Assembly (NCBI GenBank): GCA_033182465.1
Contig: CP137322.1
Coordinates: 1,240,001 to 1,304,000, forward strand
DNA length: 64,000 nucleotides
Source: Sanghuangporus weigelae
Taxonomy: Eukaryota; Basidiomycota; Agaricomycetes; Hymenochaetales; Hymenochaetaceae
Direction: 5' to 3'
Both the position numbers and the translations under genes were made by a program. The notes beneath the pieces were generated by a model, which was given only the letters and a program-made list of their open reading frames with translations, ran no database searches and was not told where the DNA came from. This document shows, in pieces, positions 25,013 through 35,854 of the stretch. How positions within the stretch are numbered: the first letter of the stretch is position 1; each line of letters opens with the position of its first letter.

Positions 25013-26248
25013 ATGCTTAGAGCCGCGATCAAGCAATCCCAGCGCCTCTCTCCCCACTCGAAGCCTCGCGTCTCAATCGCGGCGCCGATATGCTTCCAGC
25101 AACGTACCATCATCACCCTCGCCGAGAAGAAAGTAAGTACTGGTCTGTGCATACCGTCAGATCTCAGAGCTCCTCCATTTCCTGCCTAACGCGCTTGCCG
25201 TATGCGAGTAGTATACCGCTGAGGCACTTGCGGAAGGCGCTGGGCGTAATGGATCTGTCAAGTCTTTAGGCGACGCAGAGGCTCCGCTTTCTTTCAAGTT
25301 ATCCACACCAAAGACCCTTGGTGGACCGGGTGACGGACAGAATCCGGAGCAGTTGTTCGCTATGGGTTATGCTTGTATGTCTTCATTTTCGCACATTATT
25401 GCTTCTTCTACATATGTCTAACGGGCACTTTCATCGGTAAAATCTATCTATTAACTTAATATTTGTATTTCACTGCCTACTTTCTAAACTTCCGCGATGA
25501 CGCCGCCGTTCCGACTATGCCAACGCTTTCGTGCCGAACACGGAACTTAAATTTCGACTCTTGCGAATGCTGCGAATCGCATATCGCAATCGAATTCCAA
25601 CTATGCGAACCATCCGCGCTGATACTCGATCTACGTATTTTTGGAATCACACAACACAAACACATGGTGCGACGGCGTTCGGCTGGCCTGGATGCCGTCT
25701 TATCCTCTCGATATCACCCTCAACGTCTACCGCGATGTCTTGTCCTCACTCCACCGTGTTCTCTTCTTGATTTTTGATACTTTCTTCTCAATGACGTCTG
25801 CCGTCGTGCATTCCTATTAATATTCCTATCTCTGTTCGTAACCTTCCCTCTTCGGCCTTCATTTTCACATCCATCTTCTCTTCTTCTTCACCATTGAACG
25901 ATGTCTATCGGCCGTGAAAACTTTAGCTTGCTTCCTCGGCGCACTGCAGCTCGTAGCAGCTAAAGCCGGCAAGAAAGAAGCAGCTGCGAAAGCCAAGATC
26001 CACACCGCCGTGCATCTAGGCGTCCCAGAGGGTATGGAAGGCTTTGGCGTCAACGTGGACATCAAAGTTCAGGGTGTCGACGACGAGGCTCTTATCCAGG
26101 CTGCTCATGAGGTCCGTAGCGTTCTGTCTCGATACATGACTAGACGAGAAGTTATTCGTGTTCTAATTATACTTGCTTCGATTTCTAGTTCTGCCCGTAT
26201 AGTCGGGTTATGCGGCACGGTGCCAAAGTAACGGTGTCGAAGGCTTAG
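25013..26248 (+). CDS. OsmC/Ohr-type organic hydroperoxide reductase
   Basis: Thiol peroxidase of the OsmC/Ohr family. The N-terminus (MLRAAIKQSQRLSPHSKPRV...) is basic and lacks acids, fitting a mitochondrial presequence. The core follows: FKLSTPKTLGGPGDGQNPEQLFAMGY, then after an intron SCFLGALQLVAAKAGKK with the peroxidatic Cys, and HEFCPYSRVM with the resolving Cys. The bacterial-like arrangement is complete, ending GAKVTVSKA. Intron 2 (about 25374-25926) is roughly 550 nt, far longer than its neighbours. The gene starts right beside the TIR element. I chose the ATG at 25013; there is no other in-frame ATG nearby upstream. Confidence 0.88.
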
Positions 26249-26405
26249 CAGAGAAAGCATACGCATAGTGGAAAAACTCTCAATTGTACTATTATTATTT
26301 TAAGAGAATGCATGGTCGTGATGCGAGGCTTGCTACATAAAGTACAGGATGTTTCGTCTCAAGTGGGAAAGAAATGACGGCTCAATAAAAAGTTCAGAAG
26401 ACTCC

Positions 26406-28311
26406 TCAAAGCTGCGCACGCTGCCAGGCCTGCTCGACGCCATCGGCTGCCTCGAGGTAGTACATCAAGTCGCTCGTAAGGAACTCACTCAACCAGGCCT
26501 TCCGTACCTGCGCCTTCAGGTACTCGCTCGTGATTTTGAGATGCTCCTCGGTTACGCCTCCAACGAGCTTAGGGATTGTTGGTGCGACCTCCGAGATGAT
26601 TGCGTCAATGAGTGCGGGTGTCACGGGCTGGCCTGATTCCAGACGGGCACCATAGTGGCACCATTGCCAGAGTTGCGCACGAGCGATTTCTGCAGTTGCC
26701 GCGTCCTCCATGAGGCTGTTAAGCGGAATGCAGCCATTTCCGCTGACCCAGCCGGAGCAGTATGCGAGCGCAGCGCTAACGTTGCTCTTCACACCGTCAG
26801 CAGTAATTGCACCCTTCACCTTCGAATTCAACAGATCAGAAGCTGCAACCTGAAATTCCTCACGGCGAACGTGGTACTAGACGAAACTGTCAGGAAAGAG
26901 AACACTAAGAAAATATGAAACAACGTACCTGGTTTGGGCCCGGCATATACTCATTGAAGACAGACATCGCAATTTCGTTAATCAGAGGATGGGCAATCCA
27001 TGTACCGTCATGGCCGTAGGTGACTTCGCGAACCTTGTCAGCTCTGACTTTGGCCATCGCAGTTTCGTTCGCCTGAGCATCGCCTTTGATAGGGATTTGT
27101 GCTGACATTCCACCCATGGCAGCGACTTTTCGTCTAAGCGGAGAAGTTCAGCGCGAGGTCAAGGATAAGCAGATCTCCAGTACTCACTTATGGCAAGTCT
27201 TAATCAAGAGTCGGACGTATGAGTCCATGAAACCGACTTCCATTGTCACGTCCTTTCTGTCAGGAAGGACAGCACTGCGGTCAGCCCTGCGCCTCTTGAT
27301 GAAGGAGAAGATATAGTCCTAAAGGAAAAAAATTGTCAGTTACTCATCGGAATCGCATGAAATAACCGCCTTACCCAGCGACCGCAATTCAATCCAGATG
27401 AATGAGTCCTCAGTTCGAACAGAATCTCCTCCATTTGGAATGCCGCAGGAAGTGTCTCAATCAACACCGTAGCACGAATGGTGCCGTAAGGCAGTCCGAT
27501 ATATGACTGAGAAAAGCAGAAGATGTCGTTCCAAAGACGCGCCTCGAGGTAGTGCTCCATCTTCGGAAGATAGAAGTAAGGACCAGAGCCGCGAGCAACG
27601 AGTTCCTTTGCATTATGGAAGAAGTAAAGAGCGAAGTCAAAAATGGAGGCGGATACTGGCTTGTTGTCGATCGATACGCGAGCTTCATTCAGATGCCATC
27701 CTCGCGGACTATAGCCAAGGAATTAGAAAAATAAAACAGCGTGGTCATGAGCAGCGTTCACCGAACAATGAGAGCTGCTGGCTTTTCCTTAAGCTTGTAT
27801 TGCTTTCCGTTGATTTCAAAGTCGATTTGCCTGCGGATAGCATCGCGCAAGTTGACTTGACCGCTGATTAAGTTTGCGAAGGTCGGAGAGCATGAATCTA
27901 AGAGGATGACGCCATAAGTTAGAATTGCGATCGGAAAAGGCAAGTCAGCTGGTCAGGATACTGACCTTCGAAGTCCGCCATGAAAGTCTTCGTGCCGCTG
28001 TTGAGCGCATTGATGACCATCTTACGGTCAGGGGGTCCAGTGATCTCCACCCGCCTGTCTTCCAGTCCTGGCGATGGAGGAGCACAGAGCCATGTCGGGT
28101 CGGCGCGAATGTTAGCGGTCTCGGGCGGAAACTCGAGAGGAATGCCTGAGTCAAGTCGCTGCTGCGCAATCTCTCGCGCGATAAGCAGGTCCTGCCGGGT
28201 CGACTCGAATGACCTGTGCAACGCAGCGAGGAAAGTGAGTGCCTCTTCCGTCAGGATCTCCGAGATAGCGCTGCTCGAATTCTTAGCGTTAATCTGAACT
28301 CCAGCAACCAT
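26406..28311 (-). CDS. Malate synthase (glyoxylate cycle)
   Basis: Condenses glyoxylate with acetyl-CoA to malate, normally in peroxisomes, for growth on C2 compounds and fatty acids. The start [12 protein letters not shown] at 28311 is followed by the family blocks [17 protein letters not shown], the signature [16 protein letters not shown] (near 27340-27400), [19 protein letters not shown], and the C-terminal [21 protein letters not shown]. Five or so short introns. The last residues are RAQL: a non-standard but plausible PTS1 signal in place of SKL. Length near 540 residues is normal for the fungal type-A enzyme. Confidence 0.95.
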
Positions 28312-28867
28312 TGTTTTTAACTGAAGAAGAGTGCTGAGTGTAAGTTGTTATGTTTTGGTCCGTTGTCGTTAGTGACGGAGAGACGGAGAGTGTTTGAGAC
28401 TGTAGAATAATCCATTGGCGCATTTATATCCTCAAAACGGACGAACTGACGGCGCCCCGTCTTCCCTTGGTATGTGCGGCACGTGCGCGAAATCGGGATC
28501 CGCAGGAATCTCCCTTTCCGCCATGCTTACCTCACCGACGCTCGATCTCTGCGCACGCACTACCAAAAACCCAAAAGATCATATAATGTCTCAGATAATC
28601 TGCATACAATATACCGACCCTTTTATCTTCCTTCCGTCGAGTTTCTGAGTTCAATCAAAGAATTCAAACAGATGCAAACCTTGCTTGCAGATTCCCGTCA
28701 CGCGGGTTCGGCGAAATGGACTCCTTTTAGAACAGCTTAAAAACACATGTCCTGAAAATAGGTTTTGTCCACATCCAATTACATGATGAAATACAGTGCT
28801 TTACTGCTCCTTTTTGGCTCTCTCCCCTTCCTGTTCCGTCGGAATGCCTAGACAGTAATCCGAGAAG
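28312..28867 (-). promoter_or_regulatory. Promoter region of malate synthase, with TATA and CCAAT boxes
   Basis: On the minus strand TATAAAT lies at 28422-28428, about 110 bp upstream of the ATG, and CCAAT at 28414-28418. The remainder of this 550-bp interval shows no coding motif and also holds the 3' end of the GET1 transcript. Confidence 0.5.
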
Positions 28868-29623
28868 TCAGTACAGCATATCGGGGGAATCGGGACGCTG
28901 CGACCTACTCGTCACCGTCAAATCCCTCACGCTCCGCTCGCCAACCTTGATCACTCGTCGGCACGCCATCTGCCATGCTCCGCAGCTCACCGAGCCTAGA
29001 GCGGGTCTTGTCAGCAACTTCCAACTATTCAGAAGACGGAGTTTATCGCGCACCAGACGGAGCAAATGGGAGGGACAAGAACCATGTTGCCGGCCCAAGC
29101 CAGCCGGGCGGCAAGTAAAACACAGCCGACTTCCGGTACCACCATCCTATCACGAATTGTGCTCCAGTCGTGAGCAACCAGATAAAGGTGTTGAACTTAA
29201 GCTTGTAGGAGTTCCGTGCGGAACCTAACTCGCTATCTGCGGAAAAATCATGATAGAATATGTCAGACAAGTGAACTTCTTTCAAAGACTTGAGAAACGC
29301 ACTGAGCTTCTCCAGCTCTGCGAGGCCTTTGTCCACCCGTCGTCTCAGCTTCGCCCACTTTGCGAACTGGTCTTGCGAGCTTGTTTGTAGCAGTTCGGCT
29401 TTCGCTGTTAGGATTTCATTTTTGAGCGCCCTTTGCTGGGCGACCTTGGATGCGTGAAATATGCGCAGGTGGATTGAGTAAGCCTTTAAGACGAAGATTA
29501 GGATCTTTTGAATTCTTCTCATTGACTATGTTCACGTACCAGCTCACAGAGGACGGACTGGCCAATCCATTGGATAAGTTCGGCGAAAAGGACAAGAAGA
29601 AAAATGGTCAATGCAAGAGTCAT
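28868..29623 (-). CDS. get1: GET1, receptor subunit for tail-anchored protein insertion
   Basis: ER membrane protein that with Get2 receives tail-anchored proteins from Get3. The ATG at 29623 opens a first membrane helix ([20 protein letters not shown]). A cytosolic coiled coil follows (about 29290-29460, [20 protein letters not shown], then [21 protein letters not shown]), then a second helix region ([20 protein letters not shown]) and the conserved [21 protein letters not shown] final exon contributes [15 protein letters not shown], the usual Get1 ending, plus a short polar tail. Three introns fit the frame. The in-frame frame upstream of the ATG carries no membrane signal. Confidence 0.93.
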
Positions 29624-30504
29624 TGAAAGAAACTGGCGTGGTAACGCGCAAAAGCATGGATGTGACGCGCGCCGAACGCACGCCAAAACCTCGCCACGTG
29701 ACCTCACCACATTTATTTTTTTTTATATACAGTTTTCTGTACATACATATTCCGACATTAACTTATCATCTATACACTGTGTAGTACTGCTATGTAGTAC
29801 TAACTAGTACTAGTACTGTTCATCTTCCCCCGGATTTCGAGTATAGATAAATAACATACCTTGTCAGAGTTAGACAGATCCAGTACTTACTAGTTGTTCG
29901 TGTTCATTAATATTTCCCTTCTTTATCTAAGCATGACATCACATTAACTGCGTTCCATTGTAATGTCCTTTAGAATACATTATTTCAACTACCTGTGCCT
30001 ACCTACAAGACGCAAATCACTGTAGATCTGCTAGGCTCTTAAAATCAGAATATTATAAGCTAGATGATTCAAGCAGATGGCATCTCGTATTCTAGATGAT
30101 TTCTTGTAGCTGAGCAGATATGACCTACAGTAGCAGCTTCTATATTGATCTATATATTCTTTCTGAGGTTTATTTCCACAGCCAACTAGATTCATTGTAG
30201 ATGATATAGCAAATGATCTTCGTTTCCAGATTTGGAGTGCAAATCAATCTTGGGTTCACATTAATTACCCAAATAATTACATATTGCTATTCAACCAGTC
30301 TAGCAAGCATGCCATAATAATTTAATGCATGGCGTACATCATATGTAAGTTTTCAGGGGTGGAGGTGAGGCGGAGACGGAGGGAGAATCTGAAGATCTGT
30401 GTTCGAAAAAAATGTGAGAGATTGTAGCACACGCAAGTTGTAAAGCAGCACCTTCACCTTCTTGTCACCACCGAGCTAAGCAAACACAAACAAGACACTG
30501 AAAC
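29624..30504. other. AT-rich island left of the Argonaute relic
   Basis: Markedly AT-rich and TA-rich compared with the rest of the window, with palindromic CTAGTACTAGTACT near 29800 and repeated GTAGAT/TAGATGAT words. No reading frame is credible. The word TAGATGATATAG occurs here (near 30200) and again just right of the relic (near 31585). Composition suggests old transposon-type or decayed sequence, but I cannot assign a family. Confidence 0.5.
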
Positions 30505-31566
30505 ATGGGGGCATCCAGTTCGCAAAGCCTTCAGATTATACGCCTTGCAGTCGTGGTCTTAAAGGATGAGAACATAGAAGAGTCTGACAGCTCGCTCGAG
30601 GTGCAGGTACGTGAGGCAGTCAAGGCGCTGCTTGGAAAATGCCGGGCATGTTGCATGAACGTCAATCCAGACTTCATCAGTACAAGTGATCCGGCTCCAA
30701 TGCCCGAGTCGAGAGGATCCGCACCGCAACGAGGATGTGGACAAAGTATCAAGCTTGTTCGAGTCGCTTCCGGGCAGGCCCCAGATTAATCTCGCCCTCA
30801 TGTCAAACAAAGATAATGACATCTACGCGATACTCCGCTGGTATTTGACATCAGCCAAGGTGGTTTCTAGTCAGTATTTGGCCTTATTGAGAACATGCTC
30901 GACAAAGAAGGCCGTGATCAGTATCCGGCCAATCTCGGGCTTAAGATTAACACGAAGCTCAACGGGATCAACCAATGAAGCATTCAGTCAGTGAATTGAG
31001 GCGAAGCTGACTTACGTCACTTGTAGTAAGGTTCACCTCACCACCAGAATCGGTTCTAACCGATGAAGGTGGCAGATGCGGACAGGACCTCGAACTCTCT
31101 GACGGGGTCGGTCGTAGACCAGGGAGTGACGAGCATTTATGACTACAATCTCTACTTGCAGGCTCACGCGAGCACGCAAGGTATCGCTCGTGCGGCTCAC
31201 TACACGATCCTCCATGAAGACGACGGGTTCTCTCCCGATGCTCTGCAGCAAGGCACCAACAACACTTCATACCTCTGAGCGGCGTCGACGAACAGCGTGA
31301 GCTTAGTACCACCAGCCTACCGGACAAGTCGGGCATGCGCTCGCGCACGCTTATACTTGCACAACGTGATGTCGTCTGCTGAGAGAAGTAAGGAGGCCAG
31401 GATGTCGGCTCAGGATCTCATTGGTAGGGCAAAGAAACTCTGGAGGGACGGAGTCTCAGGTGGCAGAGGACGGGTGGCAGAGGATGATGGTGGAGGAAGA
31501 AAGAGAGACGTGAGACGCAAGGGTGATAGTCAAGGTGTGAGAAGTGAAGTAGTGGACAAGTCGTGA
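30505..31566 (+). pseudogene. Argonaute relic (MID and distal PIWI pieces)
   Basis: Decayed RNA-interference gene. Recognisable pieces in order are: CMNVNPDFISTSDPAP (near 30650-30710); SLFESLPGRPQINLALMSNK and DNDIYAILRW (near 30750-30845); ENMLDKEGRDQYPANLGLKI (near 30889-30950, MID/PIWI border); GSVVDQGVTS...YLQAHASTQG and RAAHYTILHED (near 31105-31220, distal PIWI with its catalytic His); and SLVPPAY near 31300. Frames change between pieces. Only about 100 bp lie between the MID piece and the distal piece, so some 200 or more residues of the PIWI core with both catalytic Asp are absent. The N, PAZ and L domains are also absent. It cannot encode a slicer. AT-rich sequence borders it on both sides. 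Confidence 0.82.
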
Positions 31567-31848
31567 CCGGCTTAATATTACAGTAGATGATATAGTAACC
31601 TCTGGTGAACCTCCTCAACTGTTGCTATATTAATCTACTCAGTTGTTCAGTCAATATGTCTATTTAATTTTCATGTAGCATCTTCACATGTACAATTAAT
31701 ATTAATGCTACGGTAGATTCAGTTTTCTGGCCTGACTAAACAGTCTTGTATATTCTTGCTATCACAACTACTGTAATCTATCGCAATGTCAGGGTAGTTA
31801 TACGCCCACGAGTCCTTCTATGACTCGCCCGTCCCAAACCGTTGTGTA
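31567..31848. other. AT-rich island right of the Argonaute relic
   Basis: AT-rich, without reading frames, sharing the word TAGATGATATAG with the left island. It ends at the 3' end of the first BTB gene. Confidence 0.45.
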
Positions 31849-32771
31849 CTACGTTTGTGTTGCTCCAATTGCCGAATAAACCACCAGTGGAAGTTTCTGA
31901 CTCCCCTTCGTCTTTCTCTTGTGACGTATTGTCCTCTGCCGTGCCTCCAAAATGAAAAAGAGGCTGCTCCACGGTGTGCTGAACGGGAAAAAAGATCTCA
32001 TCAACTGCCCCCGTTCCTTCTGCACTGCGCCGATAACACTAGCCACTCTTTCACGAACGTGACCCATCTTGATTGAAAATTCCAGACCGAGCTTCCAACC
32101 ATCTTCAACTGAAAGTGGCTTTAATCTGGTGGCAAGGTCGTAGTACGCATCGGAATACCAGTCCTTTATTTCGTAATCGTGTGCGAGCTTGATCTTGTCG
32201 GCACAGGAGATCGTGGTCCATAGATCGCTCCGAATTCGATTCTTGATAATGTGATTAATCCGCTCGAAGTCCCACATGTGCGTTACTTTGAGAAGCGATG
32301 CACATTGCTCCAGAGTCAACGAAGAAGAGATATCTTCGGATTGTCTGGCGAGTTCTCGGTTTGAGAAATATACAACGAGGAAAGGCAACGACCGTACGGA
32401 GGATATAACAATTTGAGGAGCAGTTTGAAAGCGTCCTTCGACACTGTATCCAGGAGGATCGGATTATCATCATTTCCACCTTCCACACTTTCTCTTCTTT
32501 CCACTGGAGGTAGTCTGCATGTCATGGAAAACGGTCGATTGCTGTTCGAGCTCATGTCTGGGCACTCGGAATAGGCAATTCTCGACCTACCAAACGCTGC
32601 TGTCAGGCCAAAACAACTCTCGAAGGGAGAGTCTGGGAGACAAATCACCTTGAATGTTACGAGGTTGAAGTAAAACTCGGCATCCTTATAAACTTCTGCG
32701 CTCGCGACAGGAAGATCATCATGCAAGGGTGCAGAGCTCTCTGGGGGAATTTCTGGTGATTTAGGAGCCAT
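31849..32771 (-). pseudogene. BTB/POZ domain protein, copy 1, frameshifted
   Basis: First of three neighbouring BTB genes. The order is a start at 32771, FYFNLVTFK / VENCLFRVPRHELEQQSTVF (BTB first half), then NDDNPILLDTVSKDAFKLLL (second half) and a C-terminal region with LTLEQCASLLKVTHMWDFER. Between the two BTB halves the frame changes: after VFHDM the paralogue has MF.MP, whereas here two bases appear to be missing near 32518, and reading on gives a stop within 20 codons. No intron of workable length bridges it. The rest of the frame is intact, so the damage looks recent or may be a sequence error. The exact 3' end is uncertain. Confidence 0.75.
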
Positions 32772-33086
32772 CGTCTGGAAGCGGGACAGGTTGTGGCTCG
32801 CGATGGTGGCTAAAGGTTTATATGAGTACTTCGCAGTCAGGTGCGTGAAAATTGGGAACCATGCAGCTTTGGTGCGTTATTGGCATGTCAGAACTTGAAG
32901 TCTGATTGATTGGTTCATCATAGAGACGGGTAGTTCCAGCAAGTTACATTTCGAACATCTTGACGATTTTATTACTTCGGCGGCAGAGGCCTTGACTCAA
33001 GGCTCGGGGTAGGTACATCAGTTCTCATGAGTAATTTTTTGAAACTGCCATAGTCTTCGGTTACGAAAAGAAATTATGCAGAAATT

Positions 33087-34030
33087 CTAAGCTACAGGGG
33101 AGAAAGAGAATAATGAATTTGCATTAGCTGGACTCGGAGAGAGACAAGATCTTTTTTCCTCGTCAACTCTTTTGCCACCTTTCTTCTTCTTACCCTTTGG
33201 CCTGATAGATATTGGTACTGGCATGAGGTGCTGAGAAACTCCCTCCCGAGCGGTTGTTTCCCTCGTGACAGATGACATACCAAAGGCGCTTGGACTTGAA
33301 TGAACCGAAACACGGGCGACTTTCTCTCGAACCTTGGCTATCTTCGCGGCCAGATCAAAACCTAGCTTCTGCATCTCTTCGACCGAAAGTGGCTCTTCCC
33401 GTATGACGATTTCGTAGTAAGCATCAAAATACCAATCCTCTACCTCGTACTCAAGTGCTAGGGTGATTTTGTCTACGTTCGGAGTAGTGGCCCACAGCGT
33501 AGTCCGAATACGATCCTTGGCGATACGTCGGACATTGTCAAAGCCCCACATGCGCGTCAAGTCGAAAATTGCTGTACACTGTTCCAGACTCAACGGAATC
33601 TTAGTGTCCGTTATCAGCCTGCAATACCTGTTAAGCAAGATAAATTATCATTTCCTGTTGACTCACGGCATGTACAGAAGCTTGAGCAGTAGCTTGAAAT
33701 CTTCTTTCGCCACCATATCCAGACAAATCGGATTTTCGTCGCTAGTGCCTTCAGCGACAGTGCTGTCATTGGGGATGGGCATAGAGAACATATTCCGGAA
33801 GACGTGTGAGTGCTCTTCGAGCTTGTGCTTAAGGACGCGAAATAAGCAGTCCTCGACCTAGAAAATGTTTCCTCAGAAAGCAATTTATTGGAATACTACA
33901 GCATTACTGTAATTACCTTGAAGGTCACGAGAGTGAAGTAGAACATGTCATCTCGATGGACGATTGCGCTTGAGACGTCTGAGCGAGTCGCAGGATCTTC
34001 CGGAGATACAGTTGATGAATCTGAATCCAT
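33087..34030 (-). CDS. BTB/POZ domain protein, copy 2 (intact)
   Basis: Agaric-type BTB protein. Exon 1 (from ATG 34030) reads MDSDSSTVSPEDP...DDMFYFTLVTFK; exon 2 carries VEDCLFRVLKHKLEEHSHVF, RNMFSMPIPND and DENPICLDMVAKEDFKLLLK; exon 3 has LSLEQCTAIFDLTRMWGFDN, the helical region after BTB, and ends in a lysine-rich tail (RPKGKKKKGGKR). BTB domains mediate dimerisation and often recruit cullin-3; the role of this mushroom-expanded family is unknown. Two introns. The copy to its right is more distant, the copy to its left closer. Confidence 0.85.
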
Positions 34031-34383
34031 GGATGGATGGATTGCAAAGGCTTCACAGCCAACCTTGGCCCGGGTCAGATATAAAAGGATCTCAAAGAGT
34101 CAGGTGGCTCAATAACACGCGGCTTCCGTGCGTTATCAGCATGTATCAGAACTTTGAGCCAGAGCCCCAATCGACGTTAATAACCACCCTCGAGTCAACA
34201 ATTATCACCATCGTTCCACGTAATTATACGGCGCAGAATTTCAATACTATACTCCAGCTTCTTGGTTGGACATACAAGAAGGGAATGATCAGTCGAAAAA
34301 CGAGTCATAAGCTTCGAAGGAACTTTCAATCATACATATGCCTTCTACATGAACGAAGCTCCTAGCAGACTGGTCATTGAGAA
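34031..34383. other. Spacer between BTB copies 2 and 3
   Basis: About 350 bp hold the promoter of BTB copy 2 and the 3' end of copy 3. I see no coding motif. Confidence 0.45.
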
Positions 34384-35260
34384 TCAGAGGGCACCCCAAA
34401 TACCCAAGCTTGTCCTCGGCTTCTTTGGAGCACCTGGTACATCGAATATTTCACATCCGTCATCAACTTCTTCGATTATCAGTTGCCCGCAGGATGATTT
34501 CCTGCAACCAGATTGAATGTCGTTGTAATGACCCGACCCACATCGCCGGGTCCTTTTATGGCCAGTTTTGAAATGCGTCACTAGTCTTTCCATCTTCTGC
34601 TCTCGATAGCGTGATATCGCGAAGGCGTCCACCCATCCAAGTTCTTTCACTTCGTCATCTGTCAGCATCTCTTTTCGATCGACTAGTTCTGAATAGGCCT
34701 TCGGAACCCATGCTGGTATATCGTAGTTTCGGGCGATGCGAAGTGTTCGAAATGGACCCAAATCAGATGTATTCAGCTGTTTGATTGCCTGCTCTCGCAG
34801 CGCAACGAAGCCCCACATATGTGATAGTTCTAACACCGACATCCATTCATCTTGTGATAAGTTCAACGGCTCATGATATTGTCTGGATGAGTTTATTCAG
34901 TCGAGTTTAAGAACATGTGTACTGGACTCACGGGGCATGCAACGCTTTCAAGAATGGCCGAAAATCTACGAGTCGAATTCCCTCTAGGTGCAATGGGTGC
35001 GCTTCATCCGTGCCGTCACGTTTCATACTCTCCGAAACTGGTAGATCGAACATGCCGGCAAAAACCTCAGATTCGCATATGAAAGGCTCTCGAAAGACTC
35101 TGAATAGAGAGTCCTCGACCTATTGGGATGAACATGAGTCAGGACTCGAATGGTCCGTGCATGGTCATACCCGGAATACAATCAAGGTGTAGAAGAATTC
35201 GTCATCCCTGCACAGTTCATTGATAGAGTTCATGGCCCGAGATCGCAGACGAGGCGACAT
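34384..35260 (-). CDS. BTB/POZ domain protein, copy 3
   Basis: Exon 1 reads MSPRLRSRAMNSINELCRDD and FFYTLIVFR; exon 2 VEDSLFRVFREPFICESEVF, AGMFDLPVSES, HPLHLEGIRLVDFRPFLKAL; exon 3 LNLSQDEWMSVLELSHMWGF and a long C-terminal tail with a Cys/His-containing segment. Compared with copy 2 the BTB core is clearly related but diverged. The ATG at 35233 is an in-frame alternative to the one at 35260. All three BTB genes share strand, exon number and intron positions, so they arose by tandem duplication. Confidence 0.8.
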
Positions 35261-35479
35261 GCAGGCTACTGGCTAGTGGCAGTTTCGGGAAGGGTATAAC
35301 TTAAGTACATCTGCCTCCGTGTGACCTTCCGAAATGGGGCAGTGGGAAAGACGCAAGAAGCCGGTATTTCAAAGCCGCTACGAGTATTGTCGCAGCTTCA
35401 ATGGCAACAAGTTGATTAGAAAGTAGGATTAGTATGTACGTATATTCTATTCGTAAGAATGCTGGGGCTGCACGATCGA

Positions 35480-35854
35480 TCATAACGCTTCCCTCTTTTT
35501 CTGCCTCTCTTTCTTGAGCAAATTGCGTCGCGTCAGGTATCTTTTCCGATCTTCGGTCCACGGGATCAGACTTTTGGGATCTAAGCTAGTCACTGCCTTC
35601 GGTGGCGCTCGTCGCCGTTTCCTCAATCGGCGAGGGGCAAAGTCGTTTGGAGCTTTTGGCGATCCAAAGGGATCAAAGAGACGTCGATACAACTTATTGC
35701 GACGCAGATCTGGGAGTTGCGCACGAAGACGTTTGCTACAGGGAATGTGTGAATTGCAGCACGGTCAATGAAATCGCGCGACGAAGAAAACTTACGCACT
35801 AGGCCAGTTGATTTTGTTTTCGTTCCATTTGTATTCGTTTCCTTCGATTCTCAT
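35480..35854 (-). CDS. Small basic protein overlapping the 3' end of MSM1 in another frame
   Basis: Two exons (35854-35796 and 35735-35480) with a good intron (GTAAG...TGTAG) give about 104 residues: [19 protein letters not shown], then KRLRAQLPDLRRNKLYRRLF, then PNDFAPRRLRKRRRAP and IPWTEDRKRYLTRR. It is strongly basic and nucleic-acid-binding in character, like a mitochondrial ribosomal protein, but I do not recognise the family. Its first 56 nt overlap the last codons of MSM1 on the same strand in a different frame. Alternatively exon 2 is a differently spliced tail of MSM1. Confidence 0.45.
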
